Positions 1 to 7,880 of a stretch of 26,960 bases of DNA are shown here, one piece after another (the first letter of the stretch is position 1; each line of letters opens with the position of its first letter). The translations under genes were made by a program, and so were the position numbers. A model generated the notes under the pieces. That model made no database searches. It had not been told where the DNA came from and worked only from the letters and a program-made list of their open reading frames with translations. The stretch spans positions 1-26,960 of the forward strand of contig DXYE01000029.1 of assembly GCA_019415985.1 (NCBI GenBank). Reading direction: 5' to 3'. This stretch comes from Clostridiales bacterium. GTDB lineage: Bacteria; Bacillota; Clostridia; Oscillospirales; CAG-272.

Positions 1-4
1 ATAA

Positions 5-124
5 GAGACAGACCGAAAGGAAGCGCTCAGAGCAGCTGCCGGAGATGTTATTCGCTTTGCGCAGGCAGAGGGCTTGACAGCACATGCAAACGCTGTCGCA
101 GTTCGTTTCCCGGAAGAGAAATGA
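5..124 (+). CDS. hisD: Histidinol dehydrogenase, C-terminal fragment
   Basis: The last 39 residues of HisD, the NAD-dependent enzyme that oxidises L-histidinol to L-histidine. The family's C-terminal signature is visible as AEGLTAHANAV; the His in this stretch corresponds to a zinc ligand of known HisD proteins. The rest of the gene lies left of the window. The hisC gene follows after 182 bp in the usual his order, which supports the call. Odd point: bases 2-4 read TAA in the same frame, so the recognisable frame cannot be traced through the window edge. This may be a frameshift, a broken gene or an end-of-sequence error. The identity of the tail is secure; the integrity of the gene is not. 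Confidence 0.8.
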   Translation, partial: ETDRKEALRAAAGDVIRFAQAEGLTAHANAVAVRFPEEK

Positions 125-306
125 AATTTGGAAAATCGTCTGTCTGTAGAGACAGCATTCATTTCATCGCAACCCAGCCGCACGATTTTGAATATGCCCT
201 TTTGGATAAATAAACGGCGTTCAAGCACATATACCGGATTTGCCCTGCCGGCGACGGTCATTTTTCGTAAAATTGCGCCGATTTCACAGGAAAGGACGTT
301 ATAAAT

Positions 307-1398
307 ATGGAAAACAAGTGGATTCCGGAGAGAATACGCAGACTGGAGGCTTACCAGCCGGCAGAGGGAGAATGCGCCATTCGTCTGGATGCGAATGAAA
401 GTCCTTTTGCACCGACGGATGAAATGCGAAAGGCTTTTGCTGCGGCACTGAATGAGGTGCAGTTTCAGCGGTATCCGGAACCGGCTGCGTCAGGGCTGAT
501 TTCAGCTTATTCCGAAAAATATAGGCTGCCACCTGAGCTGATTGTGGCGGGAAACGGGTCGGATGAATTGATTTCCCTGATATGCACCGCCTTTCTGCTT
601 CCGGGAGACCGCATGGCCGTAACGGCTCCGGATTTCAGCATGTATGCCTTTTACGGCAACCTGGCCGGAGCCGAAATGGTAACGTTTGAAAAGGACCGGG
701 ATTTGTGCATAGATTCGGAGAAGCTGGTGCGATTCGTCAAAGAGAACCGGGTCCGGCTGTTGATTTTTTCGAACCCCTGCAATCCGACCGGCCGGCTTTT
801 GAGTAGGAAAGAAGTTTGTACGGTCGTTCGGGAGACTGAAGCGCTGGTGGTTGTGGACGAGGCCTATATGGAATTCTGTGAGGAAGGGGAAAGCGTCCTG
901 CCGCTGATAGGCGGGGGGGAATATCCCAATTTAATTGTGTTGAAGACGCTGTCCAAGGCATACGGTTTTGCGGCGGCACGCATAGGCTTTGCCGTCGGTG
1001 AAAGGGCTATTGCGGAGGCGATCAGAAAGGTAAAAAGTCCGTACAATCTGAACGCAGTGTCACAGAAGCTGGGTGAAGTTATACTCTCCTTTTCCGAGAC
1101 TGCAAAGAAAAATATTCATGTAATAAAAGAAAACAGATCGGCACTTGAACGGGCATTGACGAAGGGGGAAGGAGACGGAGCATACCGGCTTTATCCGAGT
1201 GCGACAAATTTTGTTTTGCTCCGCTTTAAAGATACTGCTAACGGAACCGGTTCCGAGCGTGCAAAAGAGATGTTTGAGTCGCTTAAGCGGGAGGGGATTC
1301 TCGTCCGCTATATTCTCGGAGACTGTCTGAGAATTACGGCCGGAACCGAAAAGGAAAACGATGCGCTGCTTTCCGCCTTTTTCGCGCATATAGCCTGA
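307..1398 (+). CDS. hisC: Histidinol-phosphate aminotransferase
   Basis: A 363-residue class I/II PLP-dependent aminotransferase that converts imidazole-acetol phosphate and glutamate to histidinol phosphate. Visible motifs are LDANESPF near residue 28 (substrate-binding N-terminus), SNPCNPTG at 155-162, VVDEAYMEF at 182-190 (PLP-pyridine Asp) and TLSKAYGFAAARIG at 214-227, in which Lys217 forms the Schiff base. Length is normal for HisC. The ATG at 307 is preceded by GGAAAGGA at suitable spacing. It lies between hisD and hisB, so the biosynthetic role is much more likely than that of a related aromatic aminotransferase. Confidence 0.95.
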   Translation: MENKWIPERIRRLEAYQPAEGECAIRLDANESPFAPTDEMRKAFAAALNEVQFQRYPEPAASGLISAYSEKYRLPPELIVAGNGSDELISLICTAFLLPGDRMAVTAPDFSMYAFYGNLAGAEMVTFEKDRDLCIDSEKLVRFVKENRVRLLIFSNPCNPTGRLLSRKEVCTVVRETEALVVVDEAYMEFCEEGESVLPLIGGGEYPNLIVLKTLSKAYGFAAARIGFAVGERAIAEAIRKVKSPYNLNAVSQKLGEVILSFSETAKKNIHVIKENRSALERALTKGEGDGAYRLYPSATNFVLLRFKDTANGTGSERAKEMFESLKREGILVRYILGDCLRITAGTEKENDALLSAFFAHIA

Positions 1399-1674
1399 TC
1401 CGGACCTGTCTTTTTGTGCATCCCGGAAGGAATCGAACTGTTGCGGCTGAAGATACCCAGATTAGCCGAGGCCCTGACGGCGTCAGACCCACGGAGCCGA
1501 ACTGAAAAAACGGTGAGACCGGAGGAACGATATGCGAAGTAGCTGCAGATCGAAAGGTTCAGGCACGCATCCGAAGGGAAGAGGGAACTTTGGATAGGCA
1601 AGAAGACGCGGATGCTTTTTGATAATATCATAATTTAGAATTAAAAATAGAATTAGGAAAGGCGGCACAGCCAA

Positions 1675-2277
1675 ATGCAGAAAAGATACGCGGTAACAGA
1701 ACGCAAAACCAAGGAAACACAGATTCGCATGGAGCTTGAAATTCTCGATGCAGGCGTCGGAGGCCTCAAAGGGACAAGCGGGATCGGTTTTTTCGACCAT
1801 ATGCTGAATTCCTTCAGCGTACACGGAAGCTTCAGAATCGGATTGGAAATGCAGGGAGACCTGCAGGTAGATGGTCACCATTCCATTGAAGATACGGGCA
1901 TTGTGCTCGGGAAACTGTTCGGTGAAATTCTGAAGGATAAGGCAGACATTGCCAGATTCGGTGAGAGCCATGTGCCGATGGACGAGGCGCTGGCTTTTGC
2001 GGCAGCGGATCTTTCGGGCCGTCCGTTTTTGGTCTATGATGCACCGCAGACAGCTTTCCAGTCCGTGTCCTTGCTCGGCGCATACGATGTACAGATGACG
2101 AAGGAATTTTTCCGTGCGCTGACAAACGGGGCCGGTATGACGCTCCATCTCAGGGTGCTGTACGGAGAAAACGTACATCATATGACGGAGGCTGTTTATA
2201 AGGCGGCGGCTCGCGCAATTGCAAAGGCAGCGTCTTTAACCGACAGCGGTATTCGCAGTGCCAAAGGCGTTTTGTAA
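1675..2277 (+). CDS. hisB: Imidazoleglycerol-phosphate dehydratase
   Basis: A 200-residue monofunctional IGP dehydratase that makes imidazole-acetol phosphate. The manganese-binding signatures are intact: FFDHML at 39-44, HHSIED at 68-73, PMDEAL at 101-106, and a second metal motif HHMTEA at 168-173. The end, SAKGVL, matches the family's usual C-terminus. There is no fused phosphatase domain as in enterobacterial HisB, so histinol-phosphate phosphatase must be encoded elsewhere; none is seen in this window. An AGGAAAGG site precedes the ATG. The gene is separated from hisC by a 276-bp spacer without a recognisable gene. Confidence 0.95.
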   Translation: MQKRYAVTERKTKETQIRMELEILDAGVGGLKGTSGIGFFDHMLNSFSVHGSFRIGLEMQGDLQVDGHHSIEDTGIVLGKLFGEILKDKADIARFGESHVPMDEALAFAAADLSGRPFLVYDAPQTAFQSVSLLGAYDVQMTKEFFRALTNGAGMTLHLRVLYGENVHHMTEAVYKAAARAIAKAASLTDSGIRSAKGVL

Positions 2278-2317
2278 TTTATGGCATTTGAATCTTAAGG
2301 GGAGAAGTGGAAAGACT

Positions 2318-2346
2318 TTGACGGACGAGCGTTCGAGTTCTATGCA
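2318..2346 (+). promoter_or_regulatory. Possible internal his promoter in hisB-hisH spacer
   Basis: TTGACG at 2318-2323 is followed after 17 bp by TATGCA at 2341-2346. The -35 is good and the -10 is poor. A second weak candidate is TTTACG with CATAAT 18 bp later, a little downstream. Either could give an internal transcript starting at hisH. Weak evidence. Confidence 0.25.
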
Positions 2347-2402
2347 GGTCTATTTACGAGCAGCGCTTTATGATAGCATAATATCGTTTTTCTGCGCCTG
2401 AG

Positions 2403-2440
2403 ATGAACTGATTCTACAGTTCAGGAGTACGGGGGGGGGG
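2403..2440 (+). other. Hairpin followed by a ten-G run, hisB-hisH spacer
   Basis: A 7-bp stem, TGAACTG and CAGTTCA around a six-base loop, lies at about 2404-2423. It is followed by a homopolymer of ten G at 2431-2440. The spacer (2278-2568, 291 bp) holds no gene that I can recognise. Confidence 0.5.
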
Positions 2441-2568
2441 ATGGGATCAGAGCGCTGTATGATATGATTGGAAGAAAAAAATATTTGCTGCAAGGTTGAC
2501 CCCATTCCGCAGGCCATAAAAAAGGCGGATATACATACGAAGTAAAATACGGTGAGGAAAGGGTATAT

Positions 2569-3198
2569 ATGAATAAAATCATCGGTATTGTCGATTATTC
2601 AATGGGAAATCTGCACAGTGTCAAAAACGCCCTTGACTATCTTGGGGTGGAGAGCTTCATTTCCGGCTGTGCGGAAGAGCTTTCGCATGCCGACGGGCTG
2701 ATTCTGCCGGGCGTCGGTGCATTTCCGGATGCGATGCGCGTGCTTCGACGCGGAGAACTCCCGCAATTTCTGCGCAGTGAGACAGAGAAAAAACCGCTTT
2801 TGGGCATCTGCCTTGGTATGCAGATTCTTTTTGAGAGAGGATTTGAATTTGAAGAATGCGCCGGACTTGGACTGATTGAGGGTGAAGTGGTGCGTATGCA
2901 TCCAAAGACGGCAGACGGTGCGGCATTAAAGATTCCGCATATGGGCTGGAACAACTTGGTATTCAAGGAACCGTGCCCGCTTTTACGGGACATTGACGAG
3001 GGCAGCTATGTGTACTTTGTACATTCCTATCATGCGGTATGTACAAAAAAGGAGAATCTGTCTGCGGTAACGGAATATGGAGGAGAGGTAACGGCTGCGG
3101 TTCAGTGCGGCAATGTATACGGCACACAGTTTCATCCGGAAAAGAGCGAGACCGTGGGGCTGCAGATCCTAAAAAATTTTTGCAGTCTTCTGGGATGA
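2569..3198 (+). CDS. hisH: Imidazole glycerol phosphate synthase, glutaminase subunit
   Basis: A 209-residue class I glutamine amidotransferase that supplies ammonia to HisF in the IGP synthase complex, producing IGP and AICAR. The catalytic triad is present: Cys81 in LLGICLGMQ, and His189 and Glu191 in YGTQFHPEKSE. The oxyanion region LPGVGAF is at 46-52, and the N-terminus DYSMGNLHSVKNAL is typical of HisH. The start has GAGGAAAGG about 8 bases upstream. It precedes hisA and hisF, as in most Firmicutes his operons. Confidence 0.95.
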   Translation: MNKIIGIVDYSMGNLHSVKNALDYLGVESFISGCAEELSHADGLILPGVGAFPDAMRVLRRGELPQFLRSETEKKPLLGICLGMQILFERGFEFEECAGLGLIEGEVVRMHPKTADGAALKIPHMGWNNLVFKEPCPLLRDIDEGSYVYFVHSYHAVCTKKENLSAVTEYGGEVTAAVQCGNVYGTQFHPEKSETVGLQILKNFCSLLG

Positions 3199-3417
3199 GC
3201 TTCCGAGGCTTGATTTCAATCCTGCTTTTTTTGCAGATCCATGTTTTGGCTACGGCTTGCGCAGAACCGCTGTAAGGATGAACGCTGCCGCTGCGGTCGG
3301 CTGCCCTGATTTTTATGCGTCACATAAGAGAAGCGACGAAAAAAATTTGAAACCGATTTGGGGGATTGTTCGCTATGCAGCGGCTTCCTTGCATCAAAGA
3401 AAGGACAGAAACACATC

Positions 3418-4134
3418 ATGATCATTTTACCGGCAATCGATATCCTGGATGGCCGTTGCGTACGGCTTGTCAAGGGAGACTACGGAACGGCACATCAGGT
3501 TGCGGCAGACCCTTTGGAGACCGCCATGCGTTTTGAGGCCGATGGCGCCGAGTACCTTCATATGGTAGACTTGAACGGTGCGGCAGAGGGGGGAGCGCGA
3601 AATGCTGAAATCTTTTGCCGTGTAGCCCGGACGTTGGCCATTCCCGTAGAGCTTGGCGGCGGGATCCGTGACATGAAAACGGTCTCTTATTATCTGGAGC
3701 ACGGTATAAAGCGTGTAATTTTAGGCTCCGCGGCGCTCGGTCAGCCTTCGTTTGTTCGGGAAGCGGTAAAGGAATTCGGAGCAGGTATTGCCGTGGGGAT
3801 TGATGCCCGGGGCGGAAAGGTCAGCGTATCGGGCTGGACCGAAACTTCAGAGACAGATTATCTGACCTTTGCAAAGCAGATGGAAGCATGCGGGGTTCAA
3901 AATTTAATTTTTACGGACATTTCACGCGACGGCACCCTGGCGGGTCCCAATCTTGATCAGTTGGAGGCACTGAAAAACGCCGTTTCCAGCGACATTACGG
4001 CAAGCGGAGGTATTAAAAACGCCGGGGACATCCACTCGCTCGCCGCATTGGGGCTTTACGGTGCAATCTGCGGGAAATCGCTGTATAGCGGGACACTGAC
4101 CGTAAAGGAAGCGTTGGCCGCAGCAGTCCTATAA
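3418..4134 (+). CDS. hisA: ProFAR isomerase
   Basis: A 238-residue beta/alpha-barrel enzyme (phosphoribosylformimino-5-aminoimidazole carboxamide ribotide isomerase). Asp8 in PAIDILDG and Asp129 in VGIDARGG are the expected catalytic acids. Phosphate-binding loops ELGGGIR (78-84) and ASGGIKN are visible, as is FTDISRDGTLAGPN. An in-frame ATG exists 60 bases upstream at 3358, but the family N-terminus is MIILPAIDI and AAGAAAGGA lies just ahead of 3418, so I use 3418. A 219-bp spacer separates it from hisH. Confidence 0.94.
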   Translation: MIILPAIDILDGRCVRLVKGDYGTAHQVAADPLETAMRFEADGAEYLHMVDLNGAAEGGARNAEIFCRVARTLAIPVELGGGIRDMKTVSYYLEHGIKRVILGSAALGQPSFVREAVKEFGAGIAVGIDARGGKVSVSGWTETSETDYLTFAKQMEACGVQNLIFTDISRDGTLAGPNLDQLEALKNAVSSDITASGGIKNAGDIHSLAALGLYGAICGKSLYSGTLTVKEALAAAVL

Positions 4135-4182
4135 ACGTCAGACTTAGACCGTCTGACAATGATGACAAAGAGGAGAAAAGGT

Positions 4183-4941
4183 ATGTTATCCAAAAGAATC
4201 ATTCCCTGTCTGGATGTAAAGGACGGCAGAGTGGTTAAGGGTGTGAATTTCATCAATCTTACAGATGCCGGGGACCCTGTGGAGACAGCAAAGTTTTATA
4301 ATACGCAGGGAGCAGACGAAATTGTATTTCTTGATATCACCGCTACACATGAGAAGAGAAAGACGATCACCGGCGTGGTGGAAAGGACGGCCAGAGAGGT
4401 TTTTATGCCGCTTACGGTCGGCGGCGGCATACGGACGGTTGAGGATTTTCGCGAGATCCTTCTCGCCGGGGCAGATAAGGTGGCTGTCAATTCGGCGGCT
4501 GTTCGGGATAAGAGCATCATCGGCCGCGCGGCGGATAAATTTGGCAGTCAATGTGTGGTGGTGGCCATTGACGCAAAACGTGCGCAGGATGGAAGCTTTC
4601 ATGTCTATGTCAACGGCGGACGGGTGGATACCGGTATCGATGCAATTTCATGGGCAGAGGAGGCGGAGCGCCTGGGGGCCGGGGAAATACTGCTTACATC
4701 AATGGATGCAGACGGGACAAAAAGCGGTTTTGATCTGGAACTGACGCACAGCGCCGCCTCTCGGCTTCAGATACCCGTTATCGCTTCCGGCGGCGGCGGC
4801 TGTATGGATCATTTTTATGATGTATTTACAGAGGCCGGAGCTGACGCGGCTTTGGCTGCGTCACTCTTCCATTATCGTGAACTCAGCGTGGGCGATCTCA
4901 AGGCCTACCTTCAGGGCCGCGGCATTGCTGTTCGGATGTAA
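4183..4941 (+). CDS. hisF: Imidazole glycerol phosphate synthase, cyclase subunit
   Basis: A 252-residue beta/alpha-barrel cyclase partnered with HisH. Asp11 in IIPCLDVKDG and Asp130 in VVAIDAKR are the catalytic acids; TVGGGIR (78-84) and IASGGGG are the phosphate-binding loops. Upstream in-frame ATGs give a longer reading frame, but AGGAG sits 7 bases ahead of the ATG at 4183 and the family begins MLxKRIIPCLD, so this start is chosen. Only 48 bp separate it from hisA, the tightest junction in the cluster. Confidence 0.95.
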   Translation: MLSKRIIPCLDVKDGRVVKGVNFINLTDAGDPVETAKFYNTQGADEIVFLDITATHEKRKTITGVVERTAREVFMPLTVGGGIRTVEDFREILLAGADKVAVNSAAVRDKSIIGRAADKFGSQCVVVAIDAKRAQDGSFHVYVNGGRVDTGIDAISWAEEAERLGAGEILLTSMDADGTKSGFDLELTHSAASRLQIPVIASGGGGCMDHFYDVFTEAGADAALAASLFHYRELSVGDLKAYLQGRGIAVRM

Positions 4942-5033
4942 GACGATGTCTTTGACCATCTATCTGTTGGGAGGAGAGCGGCCCCTGCCGGCAGAGGCCA
5001 TTCTTTACGAAAGCATGAAAGGAGAACAGAGAA

Positions 5034-5375
5034 TTGGAGAATCAGATAAATGCGGCAGAGATATGGTCCGGCAGACTGTTTCAGAAAAACAGTCTGGTTC
5101 CGGCGGTTATACAGGAGGCCGAGACCGGGGATGTGCTGATGCTGGCGTATATGAACCGAGAGTCGTTTTTAAAGACTCTGGAAACGGGAACGACCTGGTT
5201 CTACAGCAGATCTCGAAAGGCACTTTGGAACAAGGGAGAAACCAGCGGTCACTATCAAAAGGTGCATGAAATTTACGCTGACTGCGATGCGGATACGCTG
5301 CTTGTTCGTGTCACACAGACGGGTGCGGCGTGCCATACCGGAAATCCGACCTGTTTTTTTCAGAGAATTCGGTAG
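5034..5375 (+). CDS. hisI: Phosphoribosyl-AMP cyclohydrolase
   Basis: A 113-residue zinc enzyme that opens the purine ring of phosphoribosyl-AMP. Asp83, Asp85 and Asp87 in YADCDADTLL form the magnesium site; Cys84, Cys100 and Cys107 (TGAACHTGNPTCFF) match the conserved cysteines that bind zinc. The start is a TTG preceded by AAAGGAGA, giving MENQINAAEIW. It is separate from hisE, not fused as in enterobacteria. It follows hisF by 92 bp. Confidence 0.93.
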   Translation: MENQINAAEIWSGRLFQKNSLVPAVIQEAETGDVLMLAYMNRESFLKTLETGTTWFYSRSRKALWNKGETSGHYQKVHEIYADCDADTLLVRVTQTGAACHTGNPTCFFQRIR

Positions 5376-5676
5376 TAGCCCGTAGCCTTGGCAGAGGCTT
5401 TTCGAGCATGCGCGCCTTGTGTGCTCTGTCGATTCCTATACATCAAAAATCAGAGGATGTCAGGAATTCGTTTGATGGAAAACCGAATGTCGGCTGTGCT
5501 GTTTGCTGTGTCTGCGGGCCGCCCGCTGAAAAAACGGAACACAGGGCTTGCCCCTTTATATAAAAACAACGCAGATGAAGCATGCGGAGCGTGCGGGACG
5601 CATCTTAAAAAAAAGCCGGTCAGCCTGAAAGCATTTAACTTTCGGGAACCGCTTTCGGAAAGGAAAGGACATAATA
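5376..5676 (+). other. hisI-hisE spacer, no gene recognised
   Basis: A 301-bp spacer inside the his cluster. Frames are open in places, but none shows recognisable protein features, and the longest runs into hisE in a different frame. It holds a small GC palindrome GCGGGCCGCCCGC near 5508-5525 without a T run. Confidence 0.5.
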
Positions 5677-6021
5677 ATGAGGAAAGAAGAAACAAACGGA
5701 CAGGTTTTGCAGGAACTTGATGCGGTGATATCTGTGAGAAAAGAAAATTTTGAGGATGGCTCCTATACCTGCTATTTATTTGGGGCAGGGCTGGATAAAA
5801 TTTTGAAAAAGGTCGGAGAGGAATCGGCGGAAACCATCATCGCTGCGAAAAACGGTGATCTTGAAAACCTGACAGGTGAGGTATGCGACCTGTTGTACCA
5901 TCTTTTGGTTATGATGCAGGCTTGTGGTCTGCCCCTGGATGCTGTCTTTGAGGAATTGTCTCGCCGGGCACAGAAAATCGGCAACCTGAAGGAGCGCAAA
6001 CAGGTAGACCACAATACCTGA
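5677..6021 (+). CDS. hisE: Phosphoribosyl-ATP pyrophosphatase
   Basis: A 114-residue all-alpha NTP pyrophosphohydrolase (MazG-like fold) that hydrolyses PR-ATP to PR-AMP, the second step of histidine synthesis. The metal-binding core is intact: GLDKILKKVGEESAE at 38-52, then EVCDLLYHLLV at 68-78. The ATG has GGAAAGGA upstream. It is the last gene of the his cluster here; no clear terminator follows, and 539 bp without a gene separate it from hup. Confidence 0.93.
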   Translation: MRKEETNGQVLQELDAVISVRKENFEDGSYTCYLFGAGLDKILKKVGEESAETIIAAKNGDLENLTGEVCDLLYHLLVMMQACGLPLDAVFEELSRRAQKIGNLKERKQVDHNT

Positions 6022-6420
6022 TACAGATAGAGTTGGACAAGGGAGATATATTGGAAAGGTATGTAGACCAAAAGAACAGAAAAGTGACGTACTTTAAGGA
6101 TTGAATTATGAGGAACCTCTGATCCCCTATTGTCTTTCTTGGATAATGCTAGGCTGTATTTCATGAGCGTCTGTGTGCCTCATGTAAAACAGAACAGAGA
6201 TCATCATGGTATAGCACAGTATAAGATTTGAGGCGATGTGAAACCATTTCCGAAAGAGAAGAAGGGCAACTGTACAGACAAAATCGCTGCTTTCAAGGTG
6301 CATGCAGTCGTCATATAGGAGGCCAGTATCATGGCCTTTATGATTTTTATAAGCAATTCATGAAAAAAACAATTTTAAATTAGAAAATGATTAAAAATTC
6401 AGCTTTTTGTGCGGAAACAC
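6022..6420. other. Gap between hisE and the hup promoter, no gene
   Basis: About 400 bp with no supported gene in any frame. A weak inverted repeat AGGCC(N8)GGCCT near 6319-6336, followed by a mildly T-rich stretch, could end the his transcript, but the stem is only 5 bp. Confidence 0.4.
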
Positions 6421-6449
6421 TTGAAAAATTGGAAAAAGAATGCTATACT
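6421..6449 (+). promoter_or_regulatory. Sigma-A type promoter for hup
   Basis: TTGAAA at 6421-6426, 17-bp spacer, TATACT at 6444-6449, with TG one base before the -10 (extended). Transcription would start near 6456, leaving a leader of about 105 nt before hup. Confidence 0.8.
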
Positions 6450-6465
6450 ACTCCAGAACAGATGT

Positions 6466-6520
6466 GACTGCTTTTACTGGAATTAAGCGAATTAGCTGCT
6501 CGCTTCATTTTAATGCAGTC
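6466..6520 (+). promoter_or_regulatory. Nested hairpin in the hup 5' leader
   Basis: GACTGC at 6466-6471 pairs with GCAGTC at 6515-6520, and inside it AAGCGA at 6485-6490 pairs with TCGCTT at 6500-6505. The two stems lie wholly between the predicted start of transcription and the hup ribosome-binding site. Function unknown. Confidence 0.45.
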
Positions 6521-6560
6521 ATACGTTACGAAAATTAAAAGATTAAAGAAGGGTGAAAAG

Positions 6561-6836
6561 ATGAATAAGACACAGTTGATCGATGCGGTTGTTGAAAAAA
6601 CAGGGCTCAAGAAGAAAGAAGCGGACGCGGCTGTTGCTGCGGTTTTTGGCGCGATTGAAGAAACGTTGGCGGCCGGCGAAAAGGTTCAGCTGGTGGGCTT
6701 CGGCACGTTTGAGGTTAAGGAAAGAGCCGAAAGAATGGGTCGGAATCCTTCGACAGGAAAGGAAATAAAGATTCCTGCGTCCAAGCATCCTACTTTCTCT
6801 GCGGGCAAGGCTCTGAAGGAAAGTGTCAATAAGTAA
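6561..6836 (+). CDS. hup: HU family DNA-binding protein
   Basis: A 91-residue histone-like HU protein that binds and bends DNA as a dimer and compacts the nucleoid. The sequence matches HU along its whole length: MNKTQLIDAV start, helix 1-2 region, VGFGTF at 45-50, and the DNA-contacting arm with GRNPSTGKEI at 60-69, whose Pro63 is the intercalating proline. An in-frame ATG at 6513 would add 16 residues, but GAAGGGTG lies before 6561 and the family starts here. It sits upstream of rqcP, yabP and yabQ, a frequent order in Clostridia. Confidence 0.96.
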   Translation: MNKTQLIDAVVEKTGLKKKEADAAVAAVFGAIEETLAAGEKVQLVGFGTFEVKERAERMGRNPSTGKEIKIPASKHPTFSAGKALKESVNK

Positions 6837-6895
6837 GTAGCCGTCTGGAGACGGTTTGCAGGCTCTCACGGGTTGAGCATATTATTGAGCAAGGG

Positions 6896-6935
6896 GAACC
6901 GCACCGCTGCAGTCAGAGGGTGCGGTTCTTGTGCT
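6896..6935 (+). terminator. Probable hup terminator
   Basis: A 10-bp perfect stem, GAACCGCACC at 6896-6905 and GGTGCGGTTC at 6919-6928, is followed by TTGTGCTT. The T tract is imperfect. A smaller stem CCGTC/GACGG directly after the stop codon may assist. Confidence 0.55.
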
Positions 6936-7332
6936 TCCAGGCAGCTTTTATCGAAACGGACGACTCATGCTGGGTATTTAAGCGTCGGTTTTCAAAGGAT
7001 TAGGCCAACAGACTTTAGGAGAGACTGCTCTTCAAGGCGTATGATGTCAATAGATAAAAGGTGAGAGCGGGCGCCTGAATGAAAAGTATGCAAACGGATT
7101 TTGAGAAAAAGTGTTTTTTCGCCGCCGGCGCGAACGAGTATGCTGTGCAAAAATCGATCAAACCTGTTTGCTCACTCAATACTTTCTGCAGCGAAGAGAA
7201 GCTTATGTTGTAGGATTCGAGAGAGAAAAGCAGAACGCAAACGCAGCGGAGTATTTTTTAGGAGCTTCGCAAAGCTGTTTTCTTGCCGACATGTACGATT
7301 GGCGGTTGTGGAAAGAAGAGGGTGAAGGTGAA
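6936..7332. other. hup-rqcP gap, no gene
   Basis: About 400 bp with no supported gene. Open frames that run into rqcP have no family features. A small hairpin AGCTT(CGC)AAGCT is near 7263. I see no convincing promoter for rqcP. Confidence 0.4.
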
Positions 7333-7590
7333 ATGAGGCTAGATAAATTTCTGAAGATTTCAAGAATTATAAAGCGCAGAACCGTTGCCAATGAGGCCTG
7401 CGACGCTTCGCACGTAAAGGTCAACGGCAGAGATGCCAAAGCATCCTATGATGTTAAAACCGGCGATGTCATTGCTGTTTCGTTTGGAGAGCGGACACTG
7501 ACGGTTCGGGTACTAAATGTTCTTGAGCATGCGCAGAAAGCGGACGCCTCCTCTATGTATGAGGTCATTTCCAACGTAAGCGGCACATAG
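7333..7590 (+). CDS. rqcP: S4-domain RNA-binding protein RqcP (YabO)
   Basis: An 85-residue S4 domain protein. The N-terminus MRLDKFLKISRIIKRRTVA is the S4 core, followed by the VKVNGRDAKASYDVKTGD strand-turn motif. In Bacillus the homologue YabO/RqcP works with RqcH in adding alanine tails to stalled nascent chains on 50S subunits, and it lies just upstream of yabP-yabQ-divIC, as here. A longer in-frame ORF begins at 7111, but the S4 family starts at MRLDKFL and AGAGGGTGAAGGTG precedes 7333. Hsp15-type heat-shock proteins share the fold; the neighbourhood favours RqcP. Confidence 0.9.
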   Translation: MRLDKFLKISRIIKRRTVANEACDASHVKVNGRDAKASYDVKTGDVIAVSFGERTLTVRVLNVLEHAQKADASSMYEVISNVSGT

Positions 7591-7816
7591 GCTTGCGGAA
7601 GGCAGACGCCTTTTAGAAAAAGAGGCGGGCGGATAAATAGCAGACAGCCTGCAAGACTGCATCGGAGTCGAACGTCGACCGAAAGCCGTTTAGACAGAAA
7701 CAGCCGATTCTGAAAAGATCGGTTTGGAAGAAGATAAAATCTGAAACCGCTCTTTAAAAATACACTTTGAAGAACCGGAAGCGTCTGAAGTGTCATAGGA
7801 ACCCTTTCCACTGAAT

Positions 7817-7845
7817 ATATTTTAGAAAAGAACGCAGCATAAGGA
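7817..7845 (+). promoter_or_regulatory. Tentative sigma-E-like site ahead of yabP
   Basis: ATATT at 7817-7821 and CATAAGGA at 7838-7845, 16 bp apart, resemble a sigma-E -35/-10 pair (ATATT and CATACAxT), with mismatches in the second half of the -10 and a slightly long spacer. Confidence 0.25.
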
Positions 7846-7880
7846 ACCGAATACTTTCTGCTGCGGAGGAGGGGGAACAG

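Noticed and set aside
1483..2181. 232-codon minus-strand frame over hisB
   Set aside because: Overlaps well-supported hisB; no motifs or ribosome-binding site.
1502..5537. Shared 12-mer CTGAAAAAACGG in the hisC-hisB (1502-1513) and hisI-hisE (5526-5537) spacers
   Set aside because: A 12-base match is expected many times by chance in a window of this size, and the flanks do not match.
5388..5720. 110-codon plus-strand frame between hisI and hisE
   Set aside because: No ribosome-binding site and it overlaps the start of hisE in another frame; its translation is basic and low in structure.
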